DNA of 64,000 nucleotides from Aselliscus stoliczkanus (GCA_033961575.1 CM066728.1:109262852-109326851); one strand, 5' to 3'. Positions 1 through 12,665 are shown, counted from the first letter of the stretch. Numbers and translations: made by a program. The notes: generated by a model not told the origin, from the sequence alone.

Positions 1-958
1 AAAAGAATCAGGGATCCTTAGAGAAATGGCTATTTCTAGGACAAGATGAGTCTGTAGCATCTTAAAATGCCAGAAAGTAAAGAAATGCTCAGGGAAAAAA
101 ACACAAAAAAGACAACCCACAATGTCAAGGAACACAGGACCCAACTGAAATCACTCTCAATAACCCAAAACTGGATCAATGTGAGCAAGAGAATAAATAA
201 AGTAGTATTGGATCATAACCCAAAATTTAAGATCAGTATCCATGAGTCCATACTGATATAAATAAGTAACTAGATAAATAAATGGGAGAGAAGAGACAAA
301 GAATTCCAAATAAATGAAGCAGCTTCTCTGCCCTCAAGGAGATGAACTAGAACTCCCCAAGTGGGGGCTTTAGGGCAGCTGCCTTCAAAGATTGAAGAAT
401 GCAAGAAGGAGGTGGGGCACCTTTCCCGTGAAGAAACCTGAGGAATCCACCAGCCCGTGATCAAGGGCAACACCAACCCGAGAAGTCCCGCTGACAGCAC
501 ATGCCCTTGATGTGATGTGATGAGAAGGCACTTTGCCTTTGTGCTCCTCCTCCCCAAAACCTGTTACCCTTGTCTCACCATGACAAAATCTCCAGGCAAA
601 TCTCAGTAGAGGGACAGTCAGGAAAATGTGTGACCAGGACTCCCCAAAACTGTCAAGGTCATCTAAAACAAGGGAAGTCTGAGGAGATGAGACACAATGA
701 CAGACTGTAACATGGTGTCTGGGATGGGATCCTGGGACACAGAAAAAGACACTAGGTAAACACTGAGAAAATCAGGATCAAAAAGGGAGTTCAGTTAATA
801 GTAATGTATCAGTATTGGTTTGTTCATTGCAACAAAGTTACCTTGCAAGGTAAGATGTTAACAAAAGAGGAAGCAGGGTATGGGGTCTAGGGGAACTCTG
901 TTATCTTTGACATTTTTCTGTAAATCGAAAACTGTTCCAAAATTAAAAGTCGTGTTTT
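1..958 (+). repeat. L1M-type LINE-1 3' end
   Basis: The stretch matches, with scattered changes, the long 3' UTR of older L1s: ccccaaaactgtcaaggtca, ggatgggatcctgggacaca, gtaatgtatcagtattggtt, and the terminal tttctgtaaatcgaaaactg followed by an A/T tract. It has no coding potential. The 5' side extends out of the window. Confidence 0.75.
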
Positions 959-1005
959 TTTTTTAAAGGGTACAAATACATGTTAATAAATCGTCAGGTA
1001 GTTTT

Positions 1006-1456
1006 GTTGTTGTTGTTGTTGTTTTAAACATTATATTGGGGAATTGGGGGAGGGGAGCAGCATTGGGGAACCGGGGAAGGGGAATAGACAAGTTGCTGTC
1101 CTTTTGTTCTTCAGTCTAGTTGTGGAGGACGTTGCTTCACTGGCCCATGTTGGTATCATCATTGCGCTCTTCCCGGATGAGGCAGATCGGTCACCTGCCT
1201 CTGGATGGTCGCTCACCGGGGCTATTGAGAGCTCACGCTGGCTGCTGGCCACTCACTGCAGCCTATGGCAGCCCACTGCAGCAGGGGCTGCAGCCCACAC
1301 CATCACCAGGGCTCGCACAGCCCAGCTCCAGGTGGAGCTATTGTTAGCTGTAGAGGGCAGTGTTGATATTGCAAACTGGCCCTCATGTGAGATCCGAACC
1401 GGGTTCTCTGGCATCCCAAAACCAGCTCTTAACCAATGCACCACTCGGCCGGCCCG
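1006..1456 (-). repeat. Long composite tRNA-derived SINE
   Basis: Reverse-strand copy of the same element as at 31040-31496. The tRNA-like head (GGGCCGGCCGAGTGGTGC) lies at the right end, a body with the ctccacctggagctgggctg motif follows, and the CT-rich 3' part ends in an (AAC)n tail seen as gttgttgttg at 1006-1022. The 9-bp target duplication ggtagtttt flanks it at 997-1005 and 1457-1465. Confidence 0.88.
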
Positions 1457-1560
1457 GGTAGTTTTTTTTTATAGTTTCAAGGAAATGATCATTGACGACA
1501 ATGCTATAGAACACAGAAAAATATAAAAAGTTTTTATTCACTTTAAGTAGCTAAAATAAT

Positions 1561-2260
1561 GTTACCAAATTTGACAGAGGTCGCATACATATGGATAGAT
1601 ATCAAATCCTAAAATATTGGCAAATTGAATTAAATAGTGTATCAAAACAACATTAATAGAAATTTTTAAAATAATAGTTGGTTAACCTGATGAATAACAG
1701 CTACCTTAGCATGGAGAACAGAGTAAATGAAATTGTAACAGCTATATACGATGTCAGAGGGGTAGTGGATTGGGGGAGGGGCGTAAATGTCTAACTAATA
1801 CATTGTTTTGTACACCTGAAACTAATTAAAAATAAATGAATACATTTTTTAAAATTTTTAAAAGAACAGCTACCTTAAATCAAGAGGCAAAATCATATCA
1901 AAAACTCAAGCAGCATTCCCACTGAAATCAGAAATGAAATCATTCTGCCTGATAAGTTCACTACTGTTTATCATGTTTCAAGAAGTTGAACCTAAGATTA
2001 CAAGGCAAGAATTAGAAAGAAGAGGAAAACCCATTAGAAAAGAGAAAAAAGTATCATATTTTTAAAAGACATCATTGTACATGTAGGAAAAATTCAAGAG
2101 CCTTTTTTTAAAACACAGACATCATAATTAGGGAGTGCAGAAATGTTCAGGTTCAGTATAAAAATAAAATGCTATAACTTTACTCTATATTACCAATAAC
2201 CTGTTAGAAAGTATACTAGAAAAATATCAACAGAAAATACAAAATATCTGTGTAAGAAGA
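1561..2260 (+). repeat. Old L1 ORF2 relic
   Basis: Degraded ORF2-like text such as tattggcaaattgaattaaa and atcattgtacatgtaggaaa resembles the reverse-transcriptase region of L1. It is interrupted by stops and by a younger L1 insertion at 1709-1864. Confidence 0.55.
1709..1864 (+). mobile_element. 5'-truncated younger L1 insertion (3' end only)
   Basis: The perfect 13-bp duplication aacagctacctta flanks it (1696-1708 and 1865-1877). The insert carries the laurasiatherian L1 3' end: gattgggggaggggcgtaaa, then tgtctaactaatacattg, tgtacacctgaaactaatta and an A-rich tail. It is truncated, as is usual for L1 retrotransposition. Confidence 0.85.
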
Positions 2261-2510
2261 AATGAGCGAGATGACACCATGAAGATGGCTGAGGGACAGA
2301 GACGGAGGAATGCAGTCGATAGATGGAGTTAGAAATGGAACAGGGAGAGTCTTAGGGGACAAGCCACACTAAGAAGATGTGATGACATGCCATGTACTGC
2401 AGAAGGGTCATAAAGGCTCATGAGCAAGGAGCCTACTGGATTTGGTGTTAACCTTCTACCAGTTAACCTTCACTGAAACCTCTGTTTCCCATGTGTGCAT
2501 ATGGAGTCAT

Positions 2511-2575
2511 GGAAGGGAGGGAGGGAGAGAGGGAGGGAGGGAGGGAGGGAGGGAGGGAGGGAGGGAGGGAGGGAG
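2511..2575 (+). repeat. (GGGA)n microsatellite
   Basis: About 65 bases of nearly pure GGGA repeats with one gaga interruption near the start. The G-runs are spaced as required for a G-quadruplex. Confidence 0.97.
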
Positions 2576-5500
2576 ACAGACAGACAACACTTTTAAAGGT
2601 TTCTTCCCCAGAAAGCTAGGTTTAAACCTCAGACATACCAACAGTTTTGACCACTTTGACAGGACCATTCAATTCTTCCAAAAACTGTAAGTCAGTAGCC
2701 CAGGAAAGCACAGCTTATATGTCTGATGGGTCACAAGATCAGAAAACAGTAGGCAGTCCAGAAAGGTTGCTTCAAGAAAACAACCTTTTCACCCTTTTTT
2801 TGATGTGCTCAATATTACATTAGCAGCTGCTCCCCTGATGGCATACACCTCGGTGAAAGATTTTAAGAAATCAATTTATTTTTCCAAAATTCAACTTGTA
2901 CCAAAACCAGTCAACACTTTACCAAAAGGTGATGTGCTTCAGTATAAGTAGTACGTGTTTAACTCCAACTTCAAAGATTTGAGAACTAGTTCCTGAGCTA
3001 TTAACACACTTATAAAAAGAAAAAGGCATCTTGATTTCAGGTCTAAGGATAGCCTTTGCCGTCACTAACTTTGGGGATTATTTCTTATATTTTTACAGCT
3101 TTGAGGTATAATTGATACATAAAGAATTGCACCTATTGGATGTGTACAAATTGATGAGTTTGCACCTAGGCACAACCCCAGGATACCATCACCACAGTGA
3201 CGGGAATGCGTGTGCCAGTTCCCCCCGGAATTTCCTGTGTCCCTTTGTTTTTCTTGTTGTCTGTTGCAATCACTAACTTGGAACTACTTTTATAAAATGC
3301 AGCAGAAACTAACACTCATACTACACAAACACAAACATACACATAAAATCTACTGCCAAGAAGCACTTGGAGTTGGGTCTGCAGGGCCACTAATTACCTC
3401 TTCATGTTTCAGGTTGCAGTCATTTACACAGTAAATTATAGCTAATTTAAAAATATAATAAAAATCATAATGTATAGAACATGAAACTTGACTCAAACCT
3501 AAGACACTTGGATTCAAATTCCTTGAGTGAATCACTTGACTATCTGGTCCCTCTTTTTCTCACATGATCCACATGAGAATGTATGTGAAAATACATTCAT
3601 AATGGTAAATTACTACATGATTAGGAAACATAATTATTGCCAACGTACCTACCCATTTCACAGCAAAATACTAACGGTATGAACCTCTAGAAGAAAATCA
3701 GTTTCAACTATTTTTTAAAGCAAAGGAAAGGCATCCCCATAAAAGAGTTTGACTATGTAGTATCTAAATACCCAAACCTAGGAAGCCAAATTTTCTGTGA
3801 AGAAATTGATTTTTTTTTTCTGACTCACATCTGTAGTATTTTATGATGCAACTATTTTATCAAACTTTGACTTTATTGTAAAACAGGCCAACTTCTTCCA
3901 AACGTTTCAGATGCACTCATTTTTTTTCCCCAAAGATGGAACCAAGACATAATTAGGACACTAAAGCAGACGAAAGTTGCACCATGTGCTTCGCACATAC
4001 AAGGCACTGAAACTGCATCCAAGGAGCAGGGAGGTCATTGAGGCCTAGGGGACAGTGGGACACAGCCCTGGCCTGTGGGGTGCTGGCAGCACATCCAGCT
4101 GTGCCCCTTCCATCAGCTGACCTCAGCTCCTCCAGCACCTGCAATAAAAATACCTGCCCAGGAGACACGGGGGCTCTGAGGAGTAAGGAAAGATGATGTG
4201 GAAAGTTCTAGCGTCACACTGAGAACTTAATAGGTTTTAACAGAAGTGAAGCAGCCGTTTGACAGAAAAGTCGCAGGTGACAGGAAAACGTAACCGAACC
4301 GAAGTAACTGAGCCTTTGGAGAAGTCTCTGGGGCTGGAGTACTTAGCAGTACTTAGCGGCCGGCGGAGAGCCGAGTGCAGCCCGGCCAGCTGCACGTGGC
4401 CCTGGACCTCGCTGGGCAGAGGTCACGACGTGGGGCGCTGGGAACTGGGCTCCAAGAGAACAAACACCCCCCACCCCACCCCCCACACAACCATTTAGGG
4501 AAACAGGAACACAGCGAAGCTCGGTCGTACTTTTGTGAGCATTTTATCTCCCCGTGTTCTGGAAACATTGGTGCAATTTATATATTTTAGAAAGAAATTT
4601 CTTTTCTGCCTTGTTAGTGAGCATCCCATAATAACTTCTATCTCTCCAAAGCTCTGAGGGTTTCCATATCAACAGAAAGTCTGACCGCCTAACAGCTGTC
4701 CTCAGTGATGGAGGCAAGCAGGCTGGAGACAGGATGGCACCAGCAGGCACCTCTGGGAGGGAACACCACAAGCTCTGTGAGGCGCCCTGCAGGGCCGCGG
4801 CTGTCACTAAACCAGTGGACCTGTGTGGTCAAGCCCATGTGAGCTGAAAGCACAAGTATCAGAGGCTCCCTGACAGCGACCTTTTAGCCCTCCGAGAGCA
4901 CAAGAGCCAGAATCATCCTTTTTAAGTTATTTTATCTTTATTTGAACAACTGAACTATATTCCAGGGAAATAAAACAGCCGCTGAGTCAACAGAGGCAGG
5001 GAGCTCCCCAAGAGATTGTGGGCATGTCACCGATTGGCTAAGTGTCTCACCCAGCCCTGGAGAAAATGAATGACTCTCCATCTGGATCTGTTCCATCAGC
5101 CGAGGGGACGCTGATGGCCTTCTGCAAAGCCCCTGACGCCCCCATGCCCAACTCTCACCACAGCCCAGGGTACCAGGTCCCTCCCCTAGCAGCCTCCCCT
5201 GGAACACAAGAGGGCGTTGGCCATGGTGGTCAGTTCCTGGGGCCACTGCTCCGCCAGCCCAAAGGCAGAGTCCCTCCCTACTGCCTGAGAGGCTGTGGTG
5301 CCACCCCCAGCACTGGGGGCAGATGGTCATGACCCTGTGGAAGGAGTGACAGCCACCCTCCTCCCTGCCCCCACGGGACACATGTGGGTGACTGCGAAGT
5401 CTTCAAAATTAAAACAATAATCAGCAATGGTGTGCACACACACTCACACGCCCCTGTGTTAGGTTGTCCCTGAGTTAGGATAGCCTTGCTTTGACCTTAG

Positions 5501-5999
5501 GAATCAAAACCTTACCATGCCCGTGGTAGCCGCCCTTATGTTGCCAGACATGAAGAGGCCAGCAAGCTGCCCAGCAGAACCAGGAAGGAAGTAAACAGCC
5601 CAGGCCTGCCTGGTGATCTGTCATCAGAAGTGGGTCAGCTCAGCTCAAGCGAAAGCACCGTGCCAGCTTCGCAGGTGGCCAGAAACCAGGGCCTGCAGGT
5701 GGGGCAGGCCCCAGGAGACTGCCTACCTCCACCAGGCAACCAAGGTCGGCGGGGCTGGAGAGGGCAGCAGGCCAGAGAGATGCACGGCGGCCCAGGCCCA
5801 GGGGGCAGACAGAGACATTTCAGAACGCAGCCCCCAGAGCCAGTGTGCTCTGTCCACACCTCCAACGCTGGCAGCGCGTCTGCAGTTTATTCTCATTTTT
5901 CCTTTGTCTGCACAACAAATAAAACTTTAAGAAAGCAAGTCCCCCATGTAGATCCTGTGTAAGCCACTTGAGCGTTGAAAGGATGATTCAAACAGAGCC
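2576..5999. other. Intergenic, no gene recognised
   Basis: Mostly unique-looking or decayed sequence. An L1-3'-like segment lies at about 3070-3215 (gctttgaggtataattgata, ccatcaccacagtgacggga). Several open frames overlap on both strands (for example at 4938-5381 minus) but show no splice signals, domain or coding bias, so they are not called. Confidence 0.6.
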
Positions 6000-6004
6000 A
6001 GAGA

Positions 6005-6374
6005 ACAGGCACACACACTCACACATACGGTCATGCATGTGCTCATACACTCACTCACACACACACACACACACACACACTCACTCACGTACTCACATAT
6101 ATGCCCAGACATGTGCATACACACATACATACATGCTCACACACCTACTTACATACTCACTCATACTTACACACTCACACGTGCACACAAATTCACACAC
6201 CACTCATAGAAGCACCCACATGCACACATACCTATGCTTACACATTCACACACACATGCTTACATGTGCACACACTCACGCACACACACTCATATACTCA
6301 CACACCATACACACACATGCACACACTCACGCACACACACTCTTACCCTCACATTCACACACACACACACACAA
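6005..6374 (+). repeat. Complex (CA)n-rich tandem repeat
   Basis: About 370 bases made of CACA, CTCACA, CATACA and TGCACA units, with a pure (CA) core at about 6057-6080 and another at 6355-6374. Open frames of His/Thr/Ser here are simply translations of the repeat. Confidence 0.95.
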
Positions 6375-6494
6375 GAGGAGACTGAAGCCAGGCGGTCTCG
6401 GCCACTGGCAGTGGAGTCAGGATGGGAGTCCACATTCCCAGACTTCCCGTCAGACCACAGAGGCCGAGTGAAGAAGAACTCTGTCCGCCTTTCG

Positions 6495-6640
6495 TGCCCA
6501 TTTCGTGCCGCACTGAGTGCCTCCTGGGAGGCAGTCCCTGCTGTAGGCACTGAACACAGAGTGACAACGCCAGCATGGCCCCTGCCCTCACACCGTTGAC
6601 TCCAGTGGAAGAGACAGACATGACTGAACAATCACTGTAA
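6495..6640 (+). repeat. L2 fragment
   Basis: Text such as actgagtgcctcctgggagg, ctgctgtaggcactgaacac, atggcccctgccctcacacc and tggaagagacagacatgac follows the familiar L2 internal consensus order. Confidence 0.6.
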
Positions 6641-7537
6641 AGATATGATATCCAGGAAACCAATGCCTTTAGTCTTTCAATCTCCCCCTTCGTCCTGCCT
6701 GGAACACAGCTGTAAAATCACCTGAGAACAGAAAGAAAGCCACGTACTAAGGGTGGAAGAGCCAAAAGACCAAAGGCACTGGGGACACTGATATCCTGAC
6801 ACCTGGCACCTCCCACCAGGCTTTTTGTTGCATGAAGAAAAATAAGCCCCTAGTTGGCGAAGAGGTTGTACTCAGCTGGCTGCCTCATTGCAGCCAAAGC
6901 AACCTCTGACATGATTACACAGAAGGCAGACATGTGTCCCACCAGCGGTCATGTAAACGGGGCCAGACTGAACAGAGAACAGTATTCCACACACAAAATA
7001 AGTGTCCATTCAGTTAGGAGAGAGAACTGGCCCCATCGAGATGGAAAAGCTCCAGTGGAATCCACCTGCCACCAAATAAAGAATGGCCTCCTAGAGCTAC
7101 GGTACCAGTGCAGGGGCTGGACAACGTAGAGAAGTTAACCAGATCAAAGAAAGTTCTAGAGAAGCAGACAAGCCCCAGGGGGGTTGAGAAGCACCCCAGT
7201 AGCAGGAACCATTTTGCAGGCTAATCACGCGAAGGGCTTGGTCCCACTCCAGCATTGCTGTGCTCGAGAGCGCAGTGAACGCAAAGCTCAGACCCTTTGT
7301 GGGCTGCACTTGCCCATCACAGATGTCCTCAGGATATCCTCATACCCGATCCCCAAGAAGTCGCTTTGTGTGGCGGGACGTATCAGAGTCGCTGTAGAGT
7401 GCAGCCAGAAGAGGGGGGCATGCCTGTGCCAACATCACAACTGGGCTCAGCTCCAGGGCCCCAATTACCTGAGCTTTGTTAACCTAAAAATAAAGGCTTT
7501 CAAAGGGAAAAGCAGCAAGCATTTACTTGAGATCAGT
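6641..7537. other. Intergenic, nothing recognised
   Basis: No gene, RNA or clear repeat is recognised. Open frames of 60-126 codons at 6854-7564 lack any supporting feature. Confidence 0.5.
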
Positions 7538-7554
7538 AAGAATGGCTATTTGGG

Positions 7555-7702
7555 GGCCGGCTGAGTGGCTCAGTTGGTTAAGAGCTCGCTCAAGAGTGCG
7601 AGCTGAGCTCTGAGCAACAGCAGATGCCCAGTCTGAGCTGAGCTGCCGCTGAGCTGCCAACAGGTGGCAAGATGGCTCAGCTAAAAAAAAAATAAAAATA
7701 AA
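7555..7702 (+). mobile_element. tRNA-derived SINE, second subfamily, with perfect target duplication
   Basis: The perfect 17-bp duplication aagaatggctatttggg lies at 7538-7554 and 7703-7719. The head is ggccggctgagtggctcagt with ggttaagagctcgctcaag, the body has ctgagctgagctgccgctga, and the A-rich tail is (AAAAAT)-like. The gctgagctgccgctgagc body differs from the short copies at 19.6-22 kb and recalls bat VES-like SINEs. The intact duplication indicates a recent insertion. Confidence 0.9.
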
Positions 7703-7719
7703 AAGAATGGCTATTTGGG

Positions 7720-8699
7720 ACACACAGATTCAGGCAGAAGCCCCAACGCTGTTCTGATTAGGAGACAAAGGCCAGGGGTATTTATGAGAAGGGGAAGGGG
7801 ACGTTTCCATTGGTGCAGATCAGCTAACATAGTATCACTAAGTCTAAACAATGCTTTTAATTTTCAACCTGGTAGCCATCTGTCCAGTAGTCAGAACGGC
7901 TTTCTTGTTATCTTTGCAAACAGTTCCTTTGCCAGGCACAAGGTTGGGTAGGCCCAGTCCAGAGGCTATTTTGCCCTGTTTTTGACATTCCAAGGTTTAG
8001 GACAGAGGCGTGTAAGGCAGCTAGCTCCTCTGGCCTGGCTCCGTTTACATTATTGTTTGCAGCTTCTACATCTAAAATTGCAAATCTCCTCTTGAGGGAC
8101 TCTCCTTAGCACTGTAGTCTGGCTGTAATAAATCAGCCGTGGCTGTGGGCCAGGACCGTGTGTCACAGGCAGAGGCTGGACGCTGTGGCTGGGGCGGGTG
8201 TGGGAGGGGCGGACGCAGAGCCCGCCAGCACTGTTGGCAGTGTGGCCAACGGGCACCACCCTCCGAGACTTCCTCACACCCATCCACGGGTGTCTCTGCA
8301 CGGTCTGCCCCATGACCCCCCTACGGCCCTTCAATCAGTCTTAATGACTTCCAGGTTCTCATGGTTCCTAAAAACCCAAAGAAGCTTCTGGGCGGTCCCA
8401 GCACCTGACTCCAGTTAATCCAGCTCTTCAAGGCTTCCCAGCCAAGATCCCAAACACCAAGGAACAAGAAGAGAGTCCCCACGCCCCCATCTGAACTCCT
8501 GACCCGCAGAATCCCGGGAAAGTGACGGCCGCTTTACATCCCGCGGTTTGGGGTGACTGTCCGGCAACTGGCGAGAGGACAAGCGCCAAGCAGCTGCCGT
8601 CTTCCCTAACATCTTCCCTGGATGCACCTGGCTCTCTCCCTCACCCCCATCAGGTCAACTACTTGGGGGGCTGTCCCTCACCCCCATTAAAACTACAAG
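7720..8699. other. Intergenic, nothing recognised
   Basis: GC-moderate sequence without a recognised gene or repeat. Antisense open frames near 8050-8627 are uninformative. Confidence 0.5.
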
Positions 8700-8955
8700 C
8701 CTCCACCCTGCACTCCTCAGCTCCCTTCCCTGCTTTCTTTGCCTTCATAGAACTTACCACCGTCTTTGAGGCTTATATTTTACTTTTTTCCTTTTCCTTT
8801 GCCTGTCTCCTCCGACTAAAATGTCCACTCCATGAGAATAGGAGATTTAGGTTTCACTCTGTCCAGTGCTGTATCACTAGCCGCCGGAATGGTGCCCGCA
8901 CATAGTAGGTGCTACGCTAATATTAGCAGAATGGATAAACAAATGAACGAATAAA
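8700..8955 (+). repeat. L2 3' end
   Basis: The order gtccactccatgagaatagg, cagtgctgtatcactagccg, gcacatagtaggtgctacgc and an aatggataaacaaatgaacg tail matches the 3' end of L2, including the terminal GAATGAATGA-like repeat. Confidence 0.75.
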
Positions 8956-8989
8956 CCTTACCCAAAGAGAGCTGCAAATTACAAACTTA

Positions 8990-9560
8990 CTGACATACAA
9001 GTCTTTTTCCATCAGACTAATAAAAATCTAACTACTTGGAAACACCCTGTACTGGTGAGAACACGGGAATACAGGCACTGTCATGCTTTGCTGGCGAGTG
9101 TTTAAGCTGATGTAAATTCTTTGCAGAATGATTTGACAATATGGTTCAAAACCTGAGGTGCATATCAACTTTGAGCCCACAAACCCGTCTCTCAGAATGA
9201 AGTCTGCAAGAAAGGCTCATGCGTGTGTGAGACTGTGTATACAAAGATACCCATGGCAGTCCTTGTTTGTATGAACAAAAGACTCAAAACCCAAGCGTTG
9301 GTCAGTATGTAACTGGTAAGTGAAAGTTGGTATATTCCGGCTAAGAGATGAGGCGGATGTGAAAGAGGGTGTGGCAGTCTTATACTTAAGTACAATAGAA
9401 CTTAGAATAACCTCCAAGATACATTGTTAGAGAATAAAGCAAAGTTCAGAAGAGTGTGTTGTTGTGTCACCAGTGTAGCTGTGAGAGGTCGAACATCCCC
9501 AGAAAGATAAAATACAGCAGAGTATGATGTACTATGTGCATTTAGTAACTATTGGAAGTA
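8990..9560 (+). repeat. Old L1 3' region
   Basis: Phrases such as tactggtgagaacacgggaa, tgacaatatggttcaaaacc, agataacc-like text and ctccaagatacattgttaga follow the 3' part of L1M-type elements (end of ORF2 and 3' UTR). The frame is destroyed. Confidence 0.6.
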
Positions 9561-10268
9561 AATATGCACCTATTTTTTAAAAAAGATAATAAGGTTGAAG
9601 CATTTTCTCTTCAATTTCTTCTACAAACAGCAATCTCGGTACCCTTCTGCTGGTCTCAGGAGCAGACACGTGTCATGTACTGAGCACAGCACCTTCTTCT
9701 GGACAAATGGGAGGAAGGGAGACCTCTTTCTCCAGAGAGAAGCAAGCTCACGGCCACTCTAAACAACGCCAAGGACCTAGCAATCCATGAAATAAGCAGT
9801 AGGCTCTTGGGTCAAATTTATAGCAACAAGTACAGCTTACAAGAGTGCGGGAAACTTTCCCGTAGAAGAAATTATGGGCCGGACTGCGGCTCATGTTTGC
9901 ACATCATGATAACATGGGGGTCATTACACCTACAGATGGTTTCTTCAGTAAATAGAAGCGGGCAGGGAGAAGCGTGAGCCAGGGTATATTTTCATTTGGA
10001 GTCCCTTTGGGGGGTTTCTTCATCAACAGTCTAAAGCTGAATAGAAAAGAAAGATTTAAAATGCATTACACTCAAGACTTTTTCAAATGAGGAAGTTGAA
10101 TGATTGTATTTAAGAACAGAGATATATTAGCTTTAAAAAGGAAACATGACACGTTACTTAGTAACAAACTATTGTATGTCTTCGCCTTTCTCAGAAACCT
10201 TGAGGGTTAAGAAAGTTAACATCATTCATGCAACTGTTTTTAACCAAACTCTATGTTTCATTTGTAGA

Positions 10269-10270
<2 letters not shown>
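9561..10270. other. Intergenic, nothing recognised
   Basis: Unique-looking sequence without gene signals, ending at the (GT)n tract. Confidence 0.5.

Positions 10271-10318
<48 letters not shown>
10271..10318 (+). repeat. (GT)n microsatellite
   Basis: Forty-eight bases of pure GT dinucleotide repeat. It may be polymorphic and can adopt Z-DNA. Confidence 0.98.
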
Positions 10319-10321
<3 letters not shown>

Positions 10322-10689
10322 GCCTAAAAGAACTCCAAAAAAAGTCATCTTCAAACGTAGAGTCCCTGCTCCATTCCACATTTACTAAGGACACACTGCC
10401 TAAGAGACGCTGTGCCACAGACACCCCTTGTCTCCCAGCAGATCACAGTAGTGAAGCCCCAGACAGGTGACCCTGCTGCACTCTCAGTGAACCATGAAGG
10501 AGGAGATGACGCAGGATGAAAGCTTCATGGAGGTGGCAGTGTTTGCATGGTGCCTGGAAGGGTGGGTGAGGAGAGAGGGAAACATTCTCCCAGCGGGGAC
10601 CAGGTATGATGAGGGCAGCACAGCTTACACTGCTGGCTTCTAAGCCCCAGCAACCTGCCTGAGAATAGAAGTAATACTCTGCCCATAGA

Positions 10690-11135
10690 GGGTTGAAGAG
10701 TGTCCCCCAAACCAGATATGACCAAGTCCCAAACCCTGGTACCTGTGAATGTCACCTGATTTCGACATAGGATTTTTGCAAATGTAATGAAGTTCAGGAT
10801 AATCTCAGGATGAGGGTATCCTGGATTCAGGTGGGTCCTAAATCCAATTACTGGTATCCTTATGGGGGGGGGTCTCCCCAAAGCAGGCCCTGTGGCGATG
10901 GAGACAGGGATTGGAAGGACGCAGTCACCAGCTCGGGGACACAAAGGATCGCTGGCAGCCATCAGAGTGGGGTGGGGACAGGGGAAAAGGCCTCCGAAAG
11001 GAACCCACCCCACCACACCTGGATTTTGGACTTGTGGCCTCCAGAACTATGAGACAACAAAGTTGTGCTGTTTTGAGTCACCAAGTTTATGGTGGTGTGT
11101 TATCGCAGCTGCAGGAGCCTGATACGTTGCCTTTT
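10690..11135 (+). repeat. Common mammalian dispersed repeat, family not assigned
   Basis: The layout agagtgtcccccaaacc, gacataggatttttgcaaat, gtgggtcctaaatccaatta, ctggtatccttatg, ttggacttgtggcctccaga, actatgagacaacaaagttg and gagcctgatacg matches a repeat I know from many mammalian loci (LTR/MER-like). I cannot name the family reliably. Confidence 0.7.
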
Positions 11136-12534
11136 TGGCTGACCTTGGTACCCTCAGTAGGGGCCGGCCCAGCGATTGGCCCAGGAAACACTGGCTGAAT
11201 AACTGACTGAGATTTGATTATGTCACCATGGACCAACTCTGAAGAGGTGGTCAGGGCAGGCTGGGAGGGATCTTAGTGACATGCTTTGGGTTTGTTCTGC
11301 CAGGCTGAAAGAGGAATAAAGGGACTTTGGAGGAACAGTAGGATGACATCAGACAGGTAGAAGCTATCACAGCAACAGCAGGCAGGGGAGGGGGTCGGAG
11401 GAAGTGCCTGGGATGGGGGCAAACTCAGGCGACAGAATTCACTGGTGTCATGGCCACGGCCACCCCAAAGCAACTTGGACTTGGCCATTCCAGGATTTCT
11501 ATCTTGATGGCCAGTCTGAGTTTGAGGACAGGCAGAAGAGAGAGCCAGGTGGGCACTTTCCCCACTCGTCCCCTTGAGCCCCGGCATCTCTGTCCAGGAG
11601 GCGGCTAAAGCCCCTGTCGCTCCCTAGGGATCTCCGGGTCCCAGGAGAGTGATCTTCATCTCTCCTCAGTATTCTCTCTTCACAGGTGACTACACCTCCT
11701 CAGGCCCTGGGGGCCTGGATCAGGTGTGTGTGTGGGGGGGGCGGTCTTCTCCGTTTCTTGATGCAAAAAGAACACAAACCCACAAAGATAAGCACTGGCA
11801 CCTGGCACCTGGCAACCTCTCGCCAGAGCTGCTCACGGCTGCCTCACCTGGGAGTGTTTCACGCTGTCATCAGCAGTTATTTCTACCAGATGGCACACTG
11901 ACAACTAACAAAACAGATCACACAGTGGAAAGAGCTAGCACCCCTCTCAATGGATCTAGGCCGGCGACCTATGATCAGGCTGTGCACAGCCTCTGCTCAG
12001 AAAGGGAAACCACACAAACCTAGTGCCTACTGTCGAAGAGGGAATTCATAAGAAAAGAGGAAGCGCTTAATGGCCTGTACTCTCCCGTGGTTTACGCAAA
12101 ACAGCACAGCTTTTAAGACATCTGAAGACCTTCTGGAAGTTTCTTTTTTTCAAACATTACCAAACCGAGGGGTATCCATTTTCTGGCTGTAAAGACACTT
12201 TGGGCAAAACCCTCGGGACCATGGTCAGAGGAACGAGGAGGGGGTCTGAGAGGGTCTCCCAAGGCTGGAACAAGGGTCTGGGGTAGAGCGGGGAGCACGG
12301 GGGTCTGACCCTTTTGAAATCCTGCAGAACAATAATGCACATGAGGTGGGAAAAGGGCTAGTTTTTAAAAGTTGCCTGAATCTTTGCATATCACTTTAAG
12401 GAAGTAAAGTAACGAATTGATTTTTAGAAGAAATACTGGGCTGTGTGTTTGGGGGCGGGGGGTGAGGGGAGTTGCCATTTGTTTTGCTTACATCTGGGGA
12501 ACTCCAGTGGCTCCTTCTGCTTGTGTAGCTGCTA
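11136..12534. other. Intergenic, nothing recognised
   Basis: GC-rich to moderate sequence with no gene or clear repeat. Open frames at 11273-12340 have no support. Confidence 0.5.
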
Positions 12535-12665
12535 TGGACGAGATGTTTGTGTGCACCCAAAATTCACGCGTCCAAACCTAAGGCGGTGGGGCCTGTAGGA
12601 GGAGATCAGGCCGTGAGGGCTGAGCCCCATGATGGGATTGGCTCCCGGGAAGTTGCTTTCCCTGC
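12535..12665 (+). repeat. Short dispersed-repeat fragment (MLT/MER-like)
   Basis: The segment gtttgtgtgcacccaaaatt, caaacctaaggcggtggggc and gatcaggccgtgagggctga resembles the start of old mammalian LTR-type repeats with GTCATGAGGG motifs. Confidence 0.5.

Noticed and set aside
5968..6471. Open frames rich in His and Thr
   Set aside because: They are translations of the (CA)n-type tandem repeat.
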